Origin: Legionella cincinnatiensis
Lineage (GTDB): Bacteria > Pseudomonadota > Gammaproteobacteria > Legionellales > Legionellaceae
Direction of reading: 5' to 3'
NCBI RefSeq assembly: GCF_900452415.1
Contig: NZ_UGNX01000001.1
Coordinates: 124,001 to 188,000, forward strand
Length of the DNA stretch: 64,000 nt
The translations under genes and the position numbers were made by a program. Under the pieces are notes generated by a model. That model ran no database searches and was not told where the DNA came from. It saw nothing but the letters and a program-made list of their open reading frames with translations. This document shows positions 19,864 through 28,047 of this stretch, piece by piece (the first letter of the stretch is position 1; every line of letters begins with the position of its first letter).

Positions 19864-20082
19864 GTGTCAATTATTGTTAATTTAGATGTAATGATGGCAA
19901 AACGTAAATGCAGGCTTAAAGAGTTGTCTGAGGCAATAGGGATTACTGAAGCAAATTTATCTATTTTGAAAAATGGTAAAGCCAAAGCGATACGTTTTGT
20001 TACCTTGGAGGCTATTTGTGCTTACCTCAATTGTCAACCTGGAGATATTCTTGAATATCAAATGGAGCAGCAAGATGAATAA
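19864..20082 (+). CDS. Small XRE/Cro-CI helix-turn-helix regulator (YozG-like)
   Basis: A 72-aa DNA-binding protein. The helix-turn-helix spans MAKRKCRLKELSEAIGITEANLSILKNGKAKAI, and the ending NCQPGDILEY is typical of the YozG/HTH_26 type regulators. It starts with GTG 11 bp after the DUF2975 gene, so the two are one transcript. In known pairs of this kind the regulator likely controls the membrane partner, but the signal is unknown. Confidence 0.85.
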   Translation: MSIIVNLDVMMAKRKCRLKELSEAIGITEANLSILKNGKAKAIRFVTLEAICAYLNCQPGDILEYQMEQQDE

Positions 20083-20120
20083 CTCAGGTAATCAGCAGTG
20101 TTGCTGCACCCAGAAATAGT

Positions 20121-20546
20121 TTATAGATTTGCTAATATGCGCAGATAGAGAGCTTCGTCGGGTGGCAAATTATTTTTTTGTGAAAGCCAAAGAAATTCGG
20201 CAAGTTGCTCCATCATTAAATGCTCTACAGTTAGAGGATCATGATGTTTTTGGATTAAATTATTGTAAATGGTATTTATTCCTACAGGGCGATCAGTGGC
20301 TACTTGTTCTCTAATAGCAAGATGAAGCCCCATATGTAAAAATGGATTGGTTTCTCCCTGTTCAGGAAAATAGGATTGTTGTTGGAATTTATTCTGATCT
20401 CCAAGAATCTTATGGTATTCAGGATGGGCGAGAATGACTTGAACAATTGCATTTTCTAATGGAGATAAGAGTTCTTTTTGCTGAAATTTGTTCCAGCTGG
20501 AAAAAAACATTTGTCGTGTTTCTTGGATGGTATCGCCATACAACAT
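20121..20546 (-). CDS. DUF1841 family protein
   Basis: A 141-aa conserved proteobacterial protein of unknown function. The family hallmarks visible are RQMFFSSWNKFQ, LILAHPEYH-type VILAHPEYH, NPFLHMGLHLAIREQ and MMEQLAEFLW. No membrane segment. It is convergent with the XRE gene; a small CAGCA/TGCTG hairpin at 20093-20106 lies between them. Confidence 0.85.
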   Translation of the reverse strand: MLYGDTIQETRQMFFSSWNKFQQKELLSPLENAIVQVILAHPEYHKILGDQNKFQQQSYFPEQGETNPFLHMGLHLAIREQVATDRPVGINTIYNNLIQKHHDPLTVEHLMMEQLAEFLWLSQKNNLPPDEALYLRILANL

Positions 20547-20752
20547 GTATTGCTCAAAATTTATAAAAACATAAGTTTAGCTGAAGCGTGCTAGAACGAC
20601 AATAGACCTTTTGGGAAACTTCATTTCTTAAAATACACGTTCTTGAGTTGACATGGATCATGGGTTATGAGATATTTCGCCTTGCGAGGTTGGACTTGCT
20701 ATGTGTCATTCCACTGGGTCAATTGGCGACACACTGATTGGCCCTTTCTATC

Positions 20753-21391
20753 CTAAGTCGATTTTTCGAGCACTCTTGAAATTAAATGGATACTGTCCGT
20801 TCCTAACTTAACTCCTATAAAAGCCATGAGTAGGCCGCTAATGAGTTCAATTCCTTTCCATACATTTGCTTTGGTTAAAGTGTCCGAAAAATATCGTGCG
20901 GTAAATGTTAATGAGCTGAACCAAAGAAAGCTTGATGTAAGTACTCCTAGTAGAAAAATATGTTCTTTATTAGGGTAGCCGCTACTGCCCCCACCTATAA
21001 TAACCAAAGAGTCGATAATTGCATGTGGATTAAGTATACTAAAGCCTAGGGCTAAAAGTATTATTTGAGCTCTAGTGCGAGGTTGGGCTGTACTTTCTGA
21101 GGTTTTCTCAGTTTTTGCAAAAGCATTGGTGAGTGCTTTTGCAGAATAAAAAAGCAAAAAGGCAGAGCCCAGTAACAGCATCCAGATTTGCAAAACAGGA
21201 CGAATTATGAGTAACTCATGAAGACCTGCTATACTGCCACAAATTAAGATGAGATCACAAATAAAACAAATAATGGCGGAGAGGATTGCATGATTTTTAA
21301 GCGCTCCTTGTTTGATTAAAAAAACATTTTGTGGTCCTAACGCGATGATTAAGGATAAGCCTAAAAGTAAGCCATCAAGATAAACAAACAT
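20753..21391 (-). CDS. LysE/ArgO-family amino acid exporter
   Basis: A 212-aa inner-membrane exporter with about six hydrophobic helices. GLLLGLSLIIALGPQNVFLI near residues 6-25 is the family signature, and NPHAIIDSLVIIGG near 130 fits the second conserved segment. The ATG at 21391 is preferred because it puts the signature at the N-terminus; the open frame continues upstream without family resemblance. Arginine or lysine is the likely substrate by family. Confidence 0.85.
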   Translation of the reverse strand: MFVYLDGLLLGLSLIIALGPQNVFLIKQGALKNHAILSAIICFICDLILICGSIAGLHELLIIRPVLQIWMLLLGSAFLLFYSAKALTNAFAKTEKTSESTAQPRTRAQIILLALGFSILNPHAIIDSLVIIGGGSSGYPNKEHIFLLGVLTSSFLWFSSLTFTARYFSDTLTKANVWKGIELISGLLMAFIGVKLGTDSIHLISRVLEKST

Positions 21392-21521
21392 AATAACGAT
21401 ATAAAAAAAATCAAAGATAGTTATTATAACATTGCAACTTATGTATTGTGGAGTATAAAATGCGTCGGTTATTCTGTCTCCATAAGATATGCGTACAAAA
21501 TAAGAATAAATAGGAGGGGGC

Positions 21522-23066
21522 GTGGGCTCTTTGTTACTAAGAAAGCTAATTGTCATTGCAACGGTGACTGTGCTTGGCATGACAGGTCAATTATTACAAG
21601 CGGAAAATGCACCTGTTCAAGAGAAGTTGTCAGTTATTGATGGATACTATCCTGCTTATCCACCTACCGCTCCAGCTACAGGTGAGCAACAAGCTTTAAT
21701 TCAGAAAGGTGAATATTTAGCAAAAATGGGGGATTGTATTTCCTGCCATACTAATGTTAAAGGAGGTACGCCGGCTTATGCAGGAGGATTACCTATAGCG
21801 ACACCTTTTGGAACATTCTATAGCCCCAATATTACTCCAGATAAAGAAACCGGTATTGGTAATTGGACCGAACAGGATTTTATTCGCGCATTAAGAGAGG
21901 GACGCGATCCTCAAGGTAGAAACTATTTTCCAGTATTCCCTTATATTTATTTTTCTAAGATATCCGATGAAGACGCACGTGCCTTGTATGCTTATTTTAT
22001 GAGTTTGCCACCGGTTCATCTGGAGAATAAATCATTGCCTTTCCCATTCAATGTTCCTGGCGCTCGTTTTACGCTTTGGGGATGGAATATATTATTTTTC
22101 TTCCCTCAAGAGGGCGTTTACCAATATCAAAACGATAAATCTCCAGAATGGAACCGTGGAAAATATATAGTAGATGGTTTAGGCCACTGTAGCATGTGTC
22201 ATACCCCATTAAACGTATTTGGTTCTCCGAAGACCAGATATTATTTAACAGGTGGTTTTATTGATGGTTATTGGGCACCTAATATCACTAAATATGGGTT
22301 GGAATCAGCAACTCACCAAGAAGTTGTTGATGTGTTCAAATTTGATAAACTGATTAACAATGCGGGTCCTGTAGCTGGTCCTATGGCTGAAGTGAATCAT
22401 AACAGCATGATGTATGTAACAGATGCTGATAAAATGGCTGTTGCAACTTATCTTAAAACGGTCGTTAGTGAAGAGCCTTTGGGGCTTCCTGCTTCAGAAA
22501 ATCCACCTTCTCTTTCTCGTGGAAAGGAAGTTTATTTCACTGCTTGTGTCATTTGCCATCAAGAAGGGGCGATGACTGCTCCATTAATGGGAAATGCTCC
22601 GGGTTGGTATGAGCGATTAAAAACAAGTGGCTTAAATGGACTTTATCGCCATGCTATCCATGGTTTTAACTTCATGCCAGTGAAAGGCGCTTGTGTCACT
22701 TGCTCCGATAACGACATTATTTCTGCTGTGGATTACATATTAGATAAGTCATTAACTCGTACCCAATTATTAAACCTCAAATCTGGCGGTGCGAAAAAAT
22801 ATCCTACTAATGGTGAGACTATTTACAATGAAAATTGTGCTGTTTGTCACAATGAAGGAAAAGAAGGTGCACCTAAGATAGGGGATAAAAAAGCGTGGCA
22901 ACCTTTAATTGCAGAAAATATGGATGTTCTCATTGAAAATACTGTTAATGGAAAAAAACATTTGAAAAACGGTGGCTGTAAACACTGTACCACTGATGAA
23001 GTAATCGAAGCAATTAAGTATATGGTTAGTAAATCTAAAACTGAAGGAAACTACTCTTTGTGGTAA
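21522..23066 (+). CDS. Four-haem c-type cytochrome preceding the aa3 oxidase genes
   Basis: A 514-aa exported cytochrome. The start is GTG with a strong AGGAGGGGG site; an N-terminal hydrophobic segment (KLIVIATVTVLGM) directs export. Haem motifs CxxCH begin at residues 72, 223, 342 and 439. The first two domains resemble the two-haem part of alcohol/gluconate dehydrogenase cytochrome subunits (PNITPDKETGIGNW, ALREG). The last two look like cytochrome c5 domains, each ending with an extra non-haem cysteine pair (CVTC, CKHC). It likely hands electrons to the oxidase encoded next. Confidence 0.85.
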   Translation: MGSLLLRKLIVIATVTVLGMTGQLLQAENAPVQEKLSVIDGYYPAYPPTAPATGEQQALIQKGEYLAKMGDCISCHTNVKGGTPAYAGGLPIATPFGTFYSPNITPDKETGIGNWTEQDFIRALREGRDPQGRNYFPVFPYIYFSKISDEDARALYAYFMSLPPVHLENKSLPFPFNVPGARFTLWGWNILFFFPQEGVYQYQNDKSPEWNRGKYIVDGLGHCSMCHTPLNVFGSPKTRYYLTGGFIDGYWAPNITKYGLESATHQEVVDVFKFDKLINNAGPVAGPMAEVNHNSMMYVTDADKMAVATYLKTVVSEEPLGLPASENPPSLSRGKEVYFTACVICHQEGAMTAPLMGNAPGWYERLKTSGLNGLYRHAIHGFNFMPVKGACVTCSDNDIISAVDYILDKSLTRTQLLNLKSGGAKKYPTNGETIYNENCAVCHNEGKEGAPKIGDKKAWQPLIAENMDVLIENTVNGKKHLKNGGCKHCTTDEVIEAIKYMVSKSKTEGNYSLW

Positions 23067-23229
23067 ATTGAACTTTGAGCTAAGGCCTGAAAAAACTCAG
23101 GTTTTGCTCAAGAAAAAGGGCGTATGCGTTATGTTCAAATTAAGGTATTACTTATGGCCTTTTCTTGAATAGAGATATTGATTGAATTGAAAAGCCAATT
23201 ATCTGAATATAAGGCATGGGAACTTTTTC
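23067..23229. other. Intergenic region before coxB
   Basis: A short hairpin CCTGA/TCAGG (23086-23101) followed by TTTT could be a weak terminator for the cytochrome gene. The rest may hold the coxB promoter; no clear -35/-10 pair was picked out. Confidence 0.35.
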
Positions 23230-24477
23230 ATGTCTTTTATTCAAACTTCAATGATAAGACGAGGAATGGGGATGTTAAACAGGTTAAAAATCTGTAAATT
23301 AATAATAATGCTAGGTGTCTGGTTGGGGAGCCAGCCAATATTTGCTACTGCAAATCATTGGCAGCTGAATATGTATGAAGGAGTTACTCCTATCAGTAAG
23401 GATGCTTACTACCTGCATATGGTCTGTATGGCTGTATGTGCTGTAATCGGCGTTGTTGTATTTGGGGTAATGATTTACTCTATGATTCATCATAGAAAAT
23501 CTAAAGGATATAAAGCAGCCTCATTCCATGATAATCCTAGGTTAGAAATTTTCTGGTCTATTATTCCTTTTTTAATTTTGGTTGGACTCGCAATACCCGC
23601 GACTCGTGTTTTAATGCGTATGGATGATACGAGACAGTCAGAAATTACTGTAAAAATAGTGGGGTATCAATGGAAATGGCAGTATGAATATCTGGATCAA
23701 GGTATTAGCTATTTTAGTATTTTATCTACTCCATTCAATCAAATTGAAAATACTCAAAAAAAGAATGAATGGTACTTATTAGAAGTCGATAAGCCATTAG
23801 TATTACCTGTAAATAAGAAGGTTCGTTTTCTGGTTACCTCAAATGATGTAGTTCATTCTTGGTGGGTTCCTGAATTAGGTATAAAACGTGATGCAATTCC
23901 TGGTTTTATGTATGAAGCTTGGGCGACTATTGAAAAACCAGGCACCTATAGAGGGCAATGTGCTGAGCTGTGTGGAGTTAACCATGGATTTATGCCTATC
24001 GTTGTCGAAGCGGTAAGTCAAGATGATTTTGATAAATGGGTTGCTGCACAAACAAAATCTGAGGATAAATACGCTCAAGCAGAGGCGAGCGAAGCCACAC
24101 AAAAAACAATGAGCCGTGACGAGTTACTGACGTTCGGGAAAGAAAAATATGACCAAATTTGTTCCCCATGTCATAGACCAGATGGTCTAGGTATTCCTCC
24201 GCTGTATCCGGCACTTAGAGGAAGTTCTGTCGCTACAGGCCATCCTATTTCACGTCATATCGATGTAATACTTCATGGTATTCCTGGTTCTGCAATGCAA
24301 CCTTATAAAGATCAACTGACTGATGAGGAAATTGCTGCTATTGCCACTTATGAGCGTAATGCTTGGGAGAACAACACGAATGATTTAATTCAACCCGCGG
24401 ATGTTGCAGCACAACGAAAGAATGCTAATCAACAACCAACCATGGTTAATAAAGTTCAAGCTGGAGGTTTGCAATGA
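23230..24477 (+). CDS. coxB: Cytochrome c oxidase subunit II with fused cytochrome c
   Basis: Carries the CuA electron entry site of the aa3-type oxidase. Two membrane helices follow the signal (MVCMAVCAVIGVVVFGVMIY and FWSIIPFLILVGLAIPATRV). The CuA motif is CAELCGVNHGFMPI near residue 240, with HSWWVP before it. A C-terminal cytochrome c domain has CSPCH at residues 311-315. The start is uncertain: ATG 23230 has GGGA 8 bp upstream, while ATG 23272 (MLNRLKICKLIIML) gives a more usual signal length and also has a GAGG site. Confidence 0.95.
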   Translation: MSFIQTSMIRRGMGMLNRLKICKLIIMLGVWLGSQPIFATANHWQLNMYEGVTPISKDAYYLHMVCMAVCAVIGVVVFGVMIYSMIHHRKSKGYKAASFHDNPRLEIFWSIIPFLILVGLAIPATRVLMRMDDTRQSEITVKIVGYQWKWQYEYLDQGISYFSILSTPFNQIENTQKKNEWYLLEVDKPLVLPVNKKVRFLVTSNDVVHSWWVPELGIKRDAIPGFMYEAWATIEKPGTYRGQCAELCGVNHGFMPIVVEAVSQDDFDKWVAAQTKSEDKYAQAEASEATQKTMSRDELLTFGKEKYDQICSPCHRPDGLGIPPLYPALRGSSVATGHPISRHIDVILHGIPGSAMQPYKDQLTDEEIAAIATYERNAWENNTNDLIQPADVAAQRKNANQQPTMVNKVQAGGLQ

Positions 24478-26093
24478 GTAGTTATACATTAGCGCATGAT
24501 GAAAAACATGATGATCATGGACCTGAGCAAGGTAAAGGTGTTTTAGGGTTTATAAAACGCTGGTTGTTTACTACGAACCACAAAGATATTGGTACACTTT
24601 ATTTGTGGCTAGCAATGATTAGCTTCTTTTTAGCGGGTGGAATGGCTTTGGTGATTCGTGCAGAATTATTTCAGCCTGGCCATCGTTTAGTTGATCCTAA
24701 CTTTTTTAACCAAATGACGACACTGCATGGATTAATCATGTTATTCGGTGTGGTCATGCCCGCTTTTACTGGAATAGCAAACTGGCAAATTCCAATGATG
24801 ATTGGTGCTCCAGATATGGCCTTGCCGCGGTTAAATAATTGGAGTTTTTGGATTCTACCCTTTGCTTTTACTTTATTGCTTTCAACAACATTTCATGCGG
24901 GTGGTGGCCCTAATTTTGGTTGGACTATGTATGCACCTTTATCAACTACATATGCCCCTCCTAGCACAGACTTTATGATTTTCTCAATTCATATGATGGG
25001 CCTTTCATCCATTATGGGTTCCATTAACATCATTGCAACTATCTTAAACTTACGTGCGCCAGGTATGACCTTAATGAGAATGCCCATGTTTGTTTGGACT
25101 TGGTTAGTTACTGCTTTTTTATTGATTGCAATCATGCCTGTGTTGGCAGGGGCAGTTACGATGATGTTAGCCGACCGACATTTTGGAACAAGCTTTTTTA
25201 GCGCTGCTGGTGGTGGTGATCCAATACTCTTTCAACACGTATTTTGGTTTTTTGGACATCCTGAGGTTTATGTTTTAGTAATGCCTGCTTTTGGTGTTAT
25301 TTCAGAAGTAATTCCTACCTTTAGTCGTAAGCCCTTATTTGGTTACTATTTTATGGTGTATGCAGTGGTGAGCATTGCTATATTGTCATTTATTGTATGG
25401 GCACACCATATGTTTACAACGGGTATACCTTTAGGTGCAGAATTGTTCTTTATGTATACTACGATGCTAATTGCAGTACCCACTGGGATTAAAGTATTTA
25501 ACTGGGTGAGTACGATGTTCAAAGGGTCTATGACCTTCGAGACGCCAATGTTGTTTGCATTAGCTTTTGTATTTTTGTTTACAATTGGGGGTTTTACAGG
25601 TTTGATGTTAGCCTTGGTTCCAGCAGACTTCCAATACCAAGACAGCTATTTTGTGGTGGCTCATTTCCACTATGTTCTAGTTCCTGGAGTAATCTTTGCC
25701 CTCTTTTCAGCCACATATTACTGGCTGCCTAAATGGACTGGGCATATGTATAACGAGTGTTTGGGTAAATGGCACTTTTGGTTATCAGCAATTTCAGTAA
25801 ACATCGCTTTCTTTCCTATGCATTTTTTAGGATTAGCGGGCATGCCAAGAAGAATTCCCGATTATGCGTTGCAGTTTACTAATTTTAATATGATCTCTTC
25901 AATTGGCGCTTTCATCTTTGGTTTTACCCAATTACTCTTTTTATATAATGTAATTGCTACGGTCAGGAAGAAAGGAACTAACAAGGATATTGCTGCTGCG
26001 CGATCATGGGAAGGTGCTTTTGGGCTAGAATGGACTTTACCTTCACCGCCTCCATATCATACATTTTCAACTCCCCCTAAGTTAGATTTATAG
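24474..26093 (+). CDS. coxA: Cytochrome c oxidase subunit I
   Basis: Catalytic subunit with haem a and the haem a3-CuB centre, pumping protons across the inner membrane. The 539-aa product has about 12 helices. HPEVYVL contains the CuB histidine and cross-linked tyrosine, WAHHMFTTG the two further CuB histidines, and VVAHFHYVL the haem ligands. The ATG overlaps the coxB stop. Confidence 0.97.
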   Translation: MSSYTLAHDEKHDDHGPEQGKGVLGFIKRWLFTTNHKDIGTLYLWLAMISFFLAGGMALVIRAELFQPGHRLVDPNFFNQMTTLHGLIMLFGVVMPAFTGIANWQIPMMIGAPDMALPRLNNWSFWILPFAFTLLLSTTFHAGGGPNFGWTMYAPLSTTYAPPSTDFMIFSIHMMGLSSIMGSINIIATILNLRAPGMTLMRMPMFVWTWLVTAFLLIAIMPVLAGAVTMMLADRHFGTSFFSAAGGGDPILFQHVFWFFGHPEVYVLVMPAFGVISEVIPTFSRKPLFGYYFMVYAVVSIAILSFIVWAHHMFTTGIPLGAELFFMYTTMLIAVPTGIKVFNWVSTMFKGSMTFETPMLFALAFVFLFTIGGFTGLMLALVPADFQYQDSYFVVAHFHYVLVPGVIFALFSATYYWLPKWTGHMYNECLGKWHFWLSAISVNIAFFPMHFLGLAGMPRRIPDYALQFTNFNMISSIGAFIFGFTQLLFLYNVIATVRKKGTNKDIAAARSWEGAFGLEWTLPSPPPYHTFSTPPKLDL

Positions 26094-26103
26094 GTGTATT
26101 TAT

Positions 26104-26637
26104 ATGAGTGAAAGTAAAGGGCATAATAAGTTAGTTTTTTTATTAGCCTTACTTGTTGTGGGAATGTTTGCTTTTGGTTTTGCCTTAGTCCCTATTTACA
26201 ATAGTATCTGTAAAAGCCTTGGAATTAATGGTAAAACAAACCCAGAGGCAGTCGCGTATGACGCCACTAAGGTAAAGGTTGCTAAAGACAGAATAGTCAC
26301 TGTTGAGTTTGTTGCAACAAATAATAGTGGAGTGCCATGGGCATTCTATCCTAAAACTCGAAAGATACAGGTTCACCCTGGTGAAATTGCAAAGTTGGCT
26401 TTTTATGCGGAAAATAAAACCGATCATTCAATGTCAGTACAGGCAATACCCAGTGTCACTCCAGGGATTGCTGCTAAGTACTTGAAAAAAACGGAGTGTT
26501 TTTGTTTTACCCGGCAAACGTTAGATGCGCATGAGGCAATGAACATGCCTTTATTGTTTCATTTAGATGCAGACTTACCCGAAAAAATAAATACGGTTAC
26601 GTTATCCTATACTTTATTTGATGTAACTGATAAATGA
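26104..26637 (+). CDS. ctaG: Cytochrome c oxidase assembly protein CtaG (Cox11)
   Basis: Copper chaperone that delivers CuB to subunit I. The 177-aa protein has one N-terminal membrane helix (LVFLLALLVVGMFAFGFALV), a CNSIC-like cysteine close to it (YNSICK), and the copper-binding CFCF near residue 137. It sits between coxA and coxC, as usual. Confidence 0.95.
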   Translation: MSESKGHNKLVFLLALLVVGMFAFGFALVPIYNSICKSLGINGKTNPEAVAYDATKVKVAKDRIVTVEFVATNNSGVPWAFYPKTRKIQVHPGEIAKLAFYAENKTDHSMSVQAIPSVTPGIAAKYLKKTECFCFTRQTLDAHEAMNMPLLFHLDADLPEKINTVTLSYTLFDVTDK

Positions 26638-26663
26638 TTATTGATACAGGAGATTAAATTACA

Positions 26664-27533
26664 ATGGGAGCACATGGTACTTATTACATCCCTAAACCAA
26701 GCCATTGGCCTTTAGTTGCTTCGTGCGGATTAACAACCACTCTTGTAGGCGCTGGATCTTGGCTTCATGATGATTGGTATGGCCCTTATATATTCACCAT
26801 TGGTCTTGGAATCATGGTTTTCATGCTTTTTGGCTGGTTTGGCCAGGTCATTTATGAAAACTCAAAGGGTGTGTATGACGAACAAGTGGATCGCTCGTTT
26901 CGTTGGGGAATGTGTTGGTTTATTTTTTCTGAGGTTTGTTTTTTCGGTGCCTTTTTCGGTGCATTGTTCTACTCGAGACTTTGGTCTGTGCCCCTTTTAG
27001 GTGGTGAAGTACATCCTATTACTCACTTTACGCTGTGGCCTAATTTTAATTCAACGTGGCCTATATTAAATAATCCGGATAATCATGTTTTTGCTGGAGC
27101 TCATGAATCAATGGGGGCCTGGGGGCTAGCAGCGATAAATACATTAATTTTATTAACCTCTGGTGTTACAGTAACCTGGGCTCACTGGGCATTAAAATTA
27201 AAGAAACAAAAGCAATTGCTGATTGGGATGGCTTTAACAATTTCATTAGGTATCTTGTTCTTGGCGCTTCAAAGTTATGAGTATCATGAAGCTTACACGG
27301 AGATGAATTTAACTTTATCTGCCGGTATTTATGGCACCACTTTTTTTATGTTAACCGGTTTTCATGGCATACACGTAACATTGGGAACTATAATGCTGAT
27401 CGTTATTTTTTTCCGATGTAAATATGGCCATTTTACTCCAGAACGACATTTTGCTTTTGAAGGGGTTGCATGGTATTGGCACTTTGTAGACGTAGTTTGG
27501 TTATTCTTATTTGTTTTTGTGTATTGGTTATAA
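26664..27533 (+). CDS. coxC: Cytochrome c oxidase subunit III
   Basis: A 289-aa core membrane subunit with seven hydrophobic helices. The N-terminus YYIPKPSHWPL, FFSEVCFF-type FIFSEVCFFGAFF, and GFHGIHVTLGT and WYWHFVDVVWLFLF at the end are family hallmarks. It ends the oxidase run. The assembly genes often found next (SURF1, ctaA, ctaB) are not here. Confidence 0.96.
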   Translation: MGAHGTYYIPKPSHWPLVASCGLTTTLVGAGSWLHDDWYGPYIFTIGLGIMVFMLFGWFGQVIYENSKGVYDEQVDRSFRWGMCWFIFSEVCFFGAFFGALFYSRLWSVPLLGGEVHPITHFTLWPNFNSTWPILNNPDNHVFAGAHESMGAWGLAAINTLILLTSGVTVTWAHWALKLKKQKQLLIGMALTISLGILFLALQSYEYHEAYTEMNLTLSAGIYGTTFFMLTGFHGIHVTLGTIMLIVIFFRCKYGHFTPERHFAFEGVAWYWHFVDVVWLFLFVFVYWL

Positions 27534-27581
27534 AAGACAATCTATAAATCATTATTTCTCGTGGCAAGTCCTTGCTTCTTC

Positions 27582-27603
27582 ATCCTGCGGTTTACCGCAG
27601 GAT
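27582..27603 (+). terminator. Hairpin after coxC
   Basis: Perfect 9-bp stem ATCCTGCGG / CCGCAGGAT with loop TTTA, 49 bp after the coxC stop. It is followed by TCCTGACTCTTCT, not a clean T-run, so a terminator or 3'-end processing hairpin is likely but not certain. Confidence 0.5.
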
Positions 27604-27917
27604 TCCTGACTCTTCTACATAATGGACTGAAAAACCATATTTGGCACATCTTGAACAAAATAGTTCTTACTAAGAGACAACTGGATTCAGAGATCTAGGC
27701 CGAAGGTGTATGGATTTTGGGACAAGCAGTGGAACTTAGGGAAATTCTTTGGTGATAATTTATTGAGCAGTTACAAATATTTTTTCAACCTATTGATAAA
27801 TCGAAATATTTTTTTTAATCTAAGGTAATGGTTTCTATCGCTTGCCTCATTATAAAGTGATTGTAGTGAGACCCTTCCGTAGTTTTTCTTAAATGGAATT
27901 TTCATATAGCGTCATCT

Positions 27918-28016
27918 ACTAAGTTCTAGACAAGACGTAAGTAAAGTGGAGGTGAAGAAGTGTACAAGAGTACATGACTGAGCCGAGCGAGCTTGCAACG
28001 ATGTAGAGAACTTAGT
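27918..28016. repeat. 99-bp block with inverted ends
   Basis: The ends ACTAAGTTCT (27918-27927) and AGAACTTAGT (28007-28016) are perfect 10-bp inverted repeats, with a GTGTAC/GTACAT small hairpin inside. It ends about 30 bp before the subtilisin-like gene. It could be a small repeat element or part of the regulatory region. Confidence 0.4.
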
Positions 28017-28047
28017 GTGGGGTTATATTTATTTTATAGGATGAGTC

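Larger units (their letters stand above)
27534..28047. other. Intergenic region, 514 bp, between coxC and the subtilisin locus
   Basis: No gene seen. A hairpin at 27582-27603 and an inverted-repeat block at 27918-28016 are described separately. A GGATGAG ribosome site serves the next ATG. The composition is similar to the neighbours. The promoter of the protease gene is probably in the right half. Confidence 0.5.
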
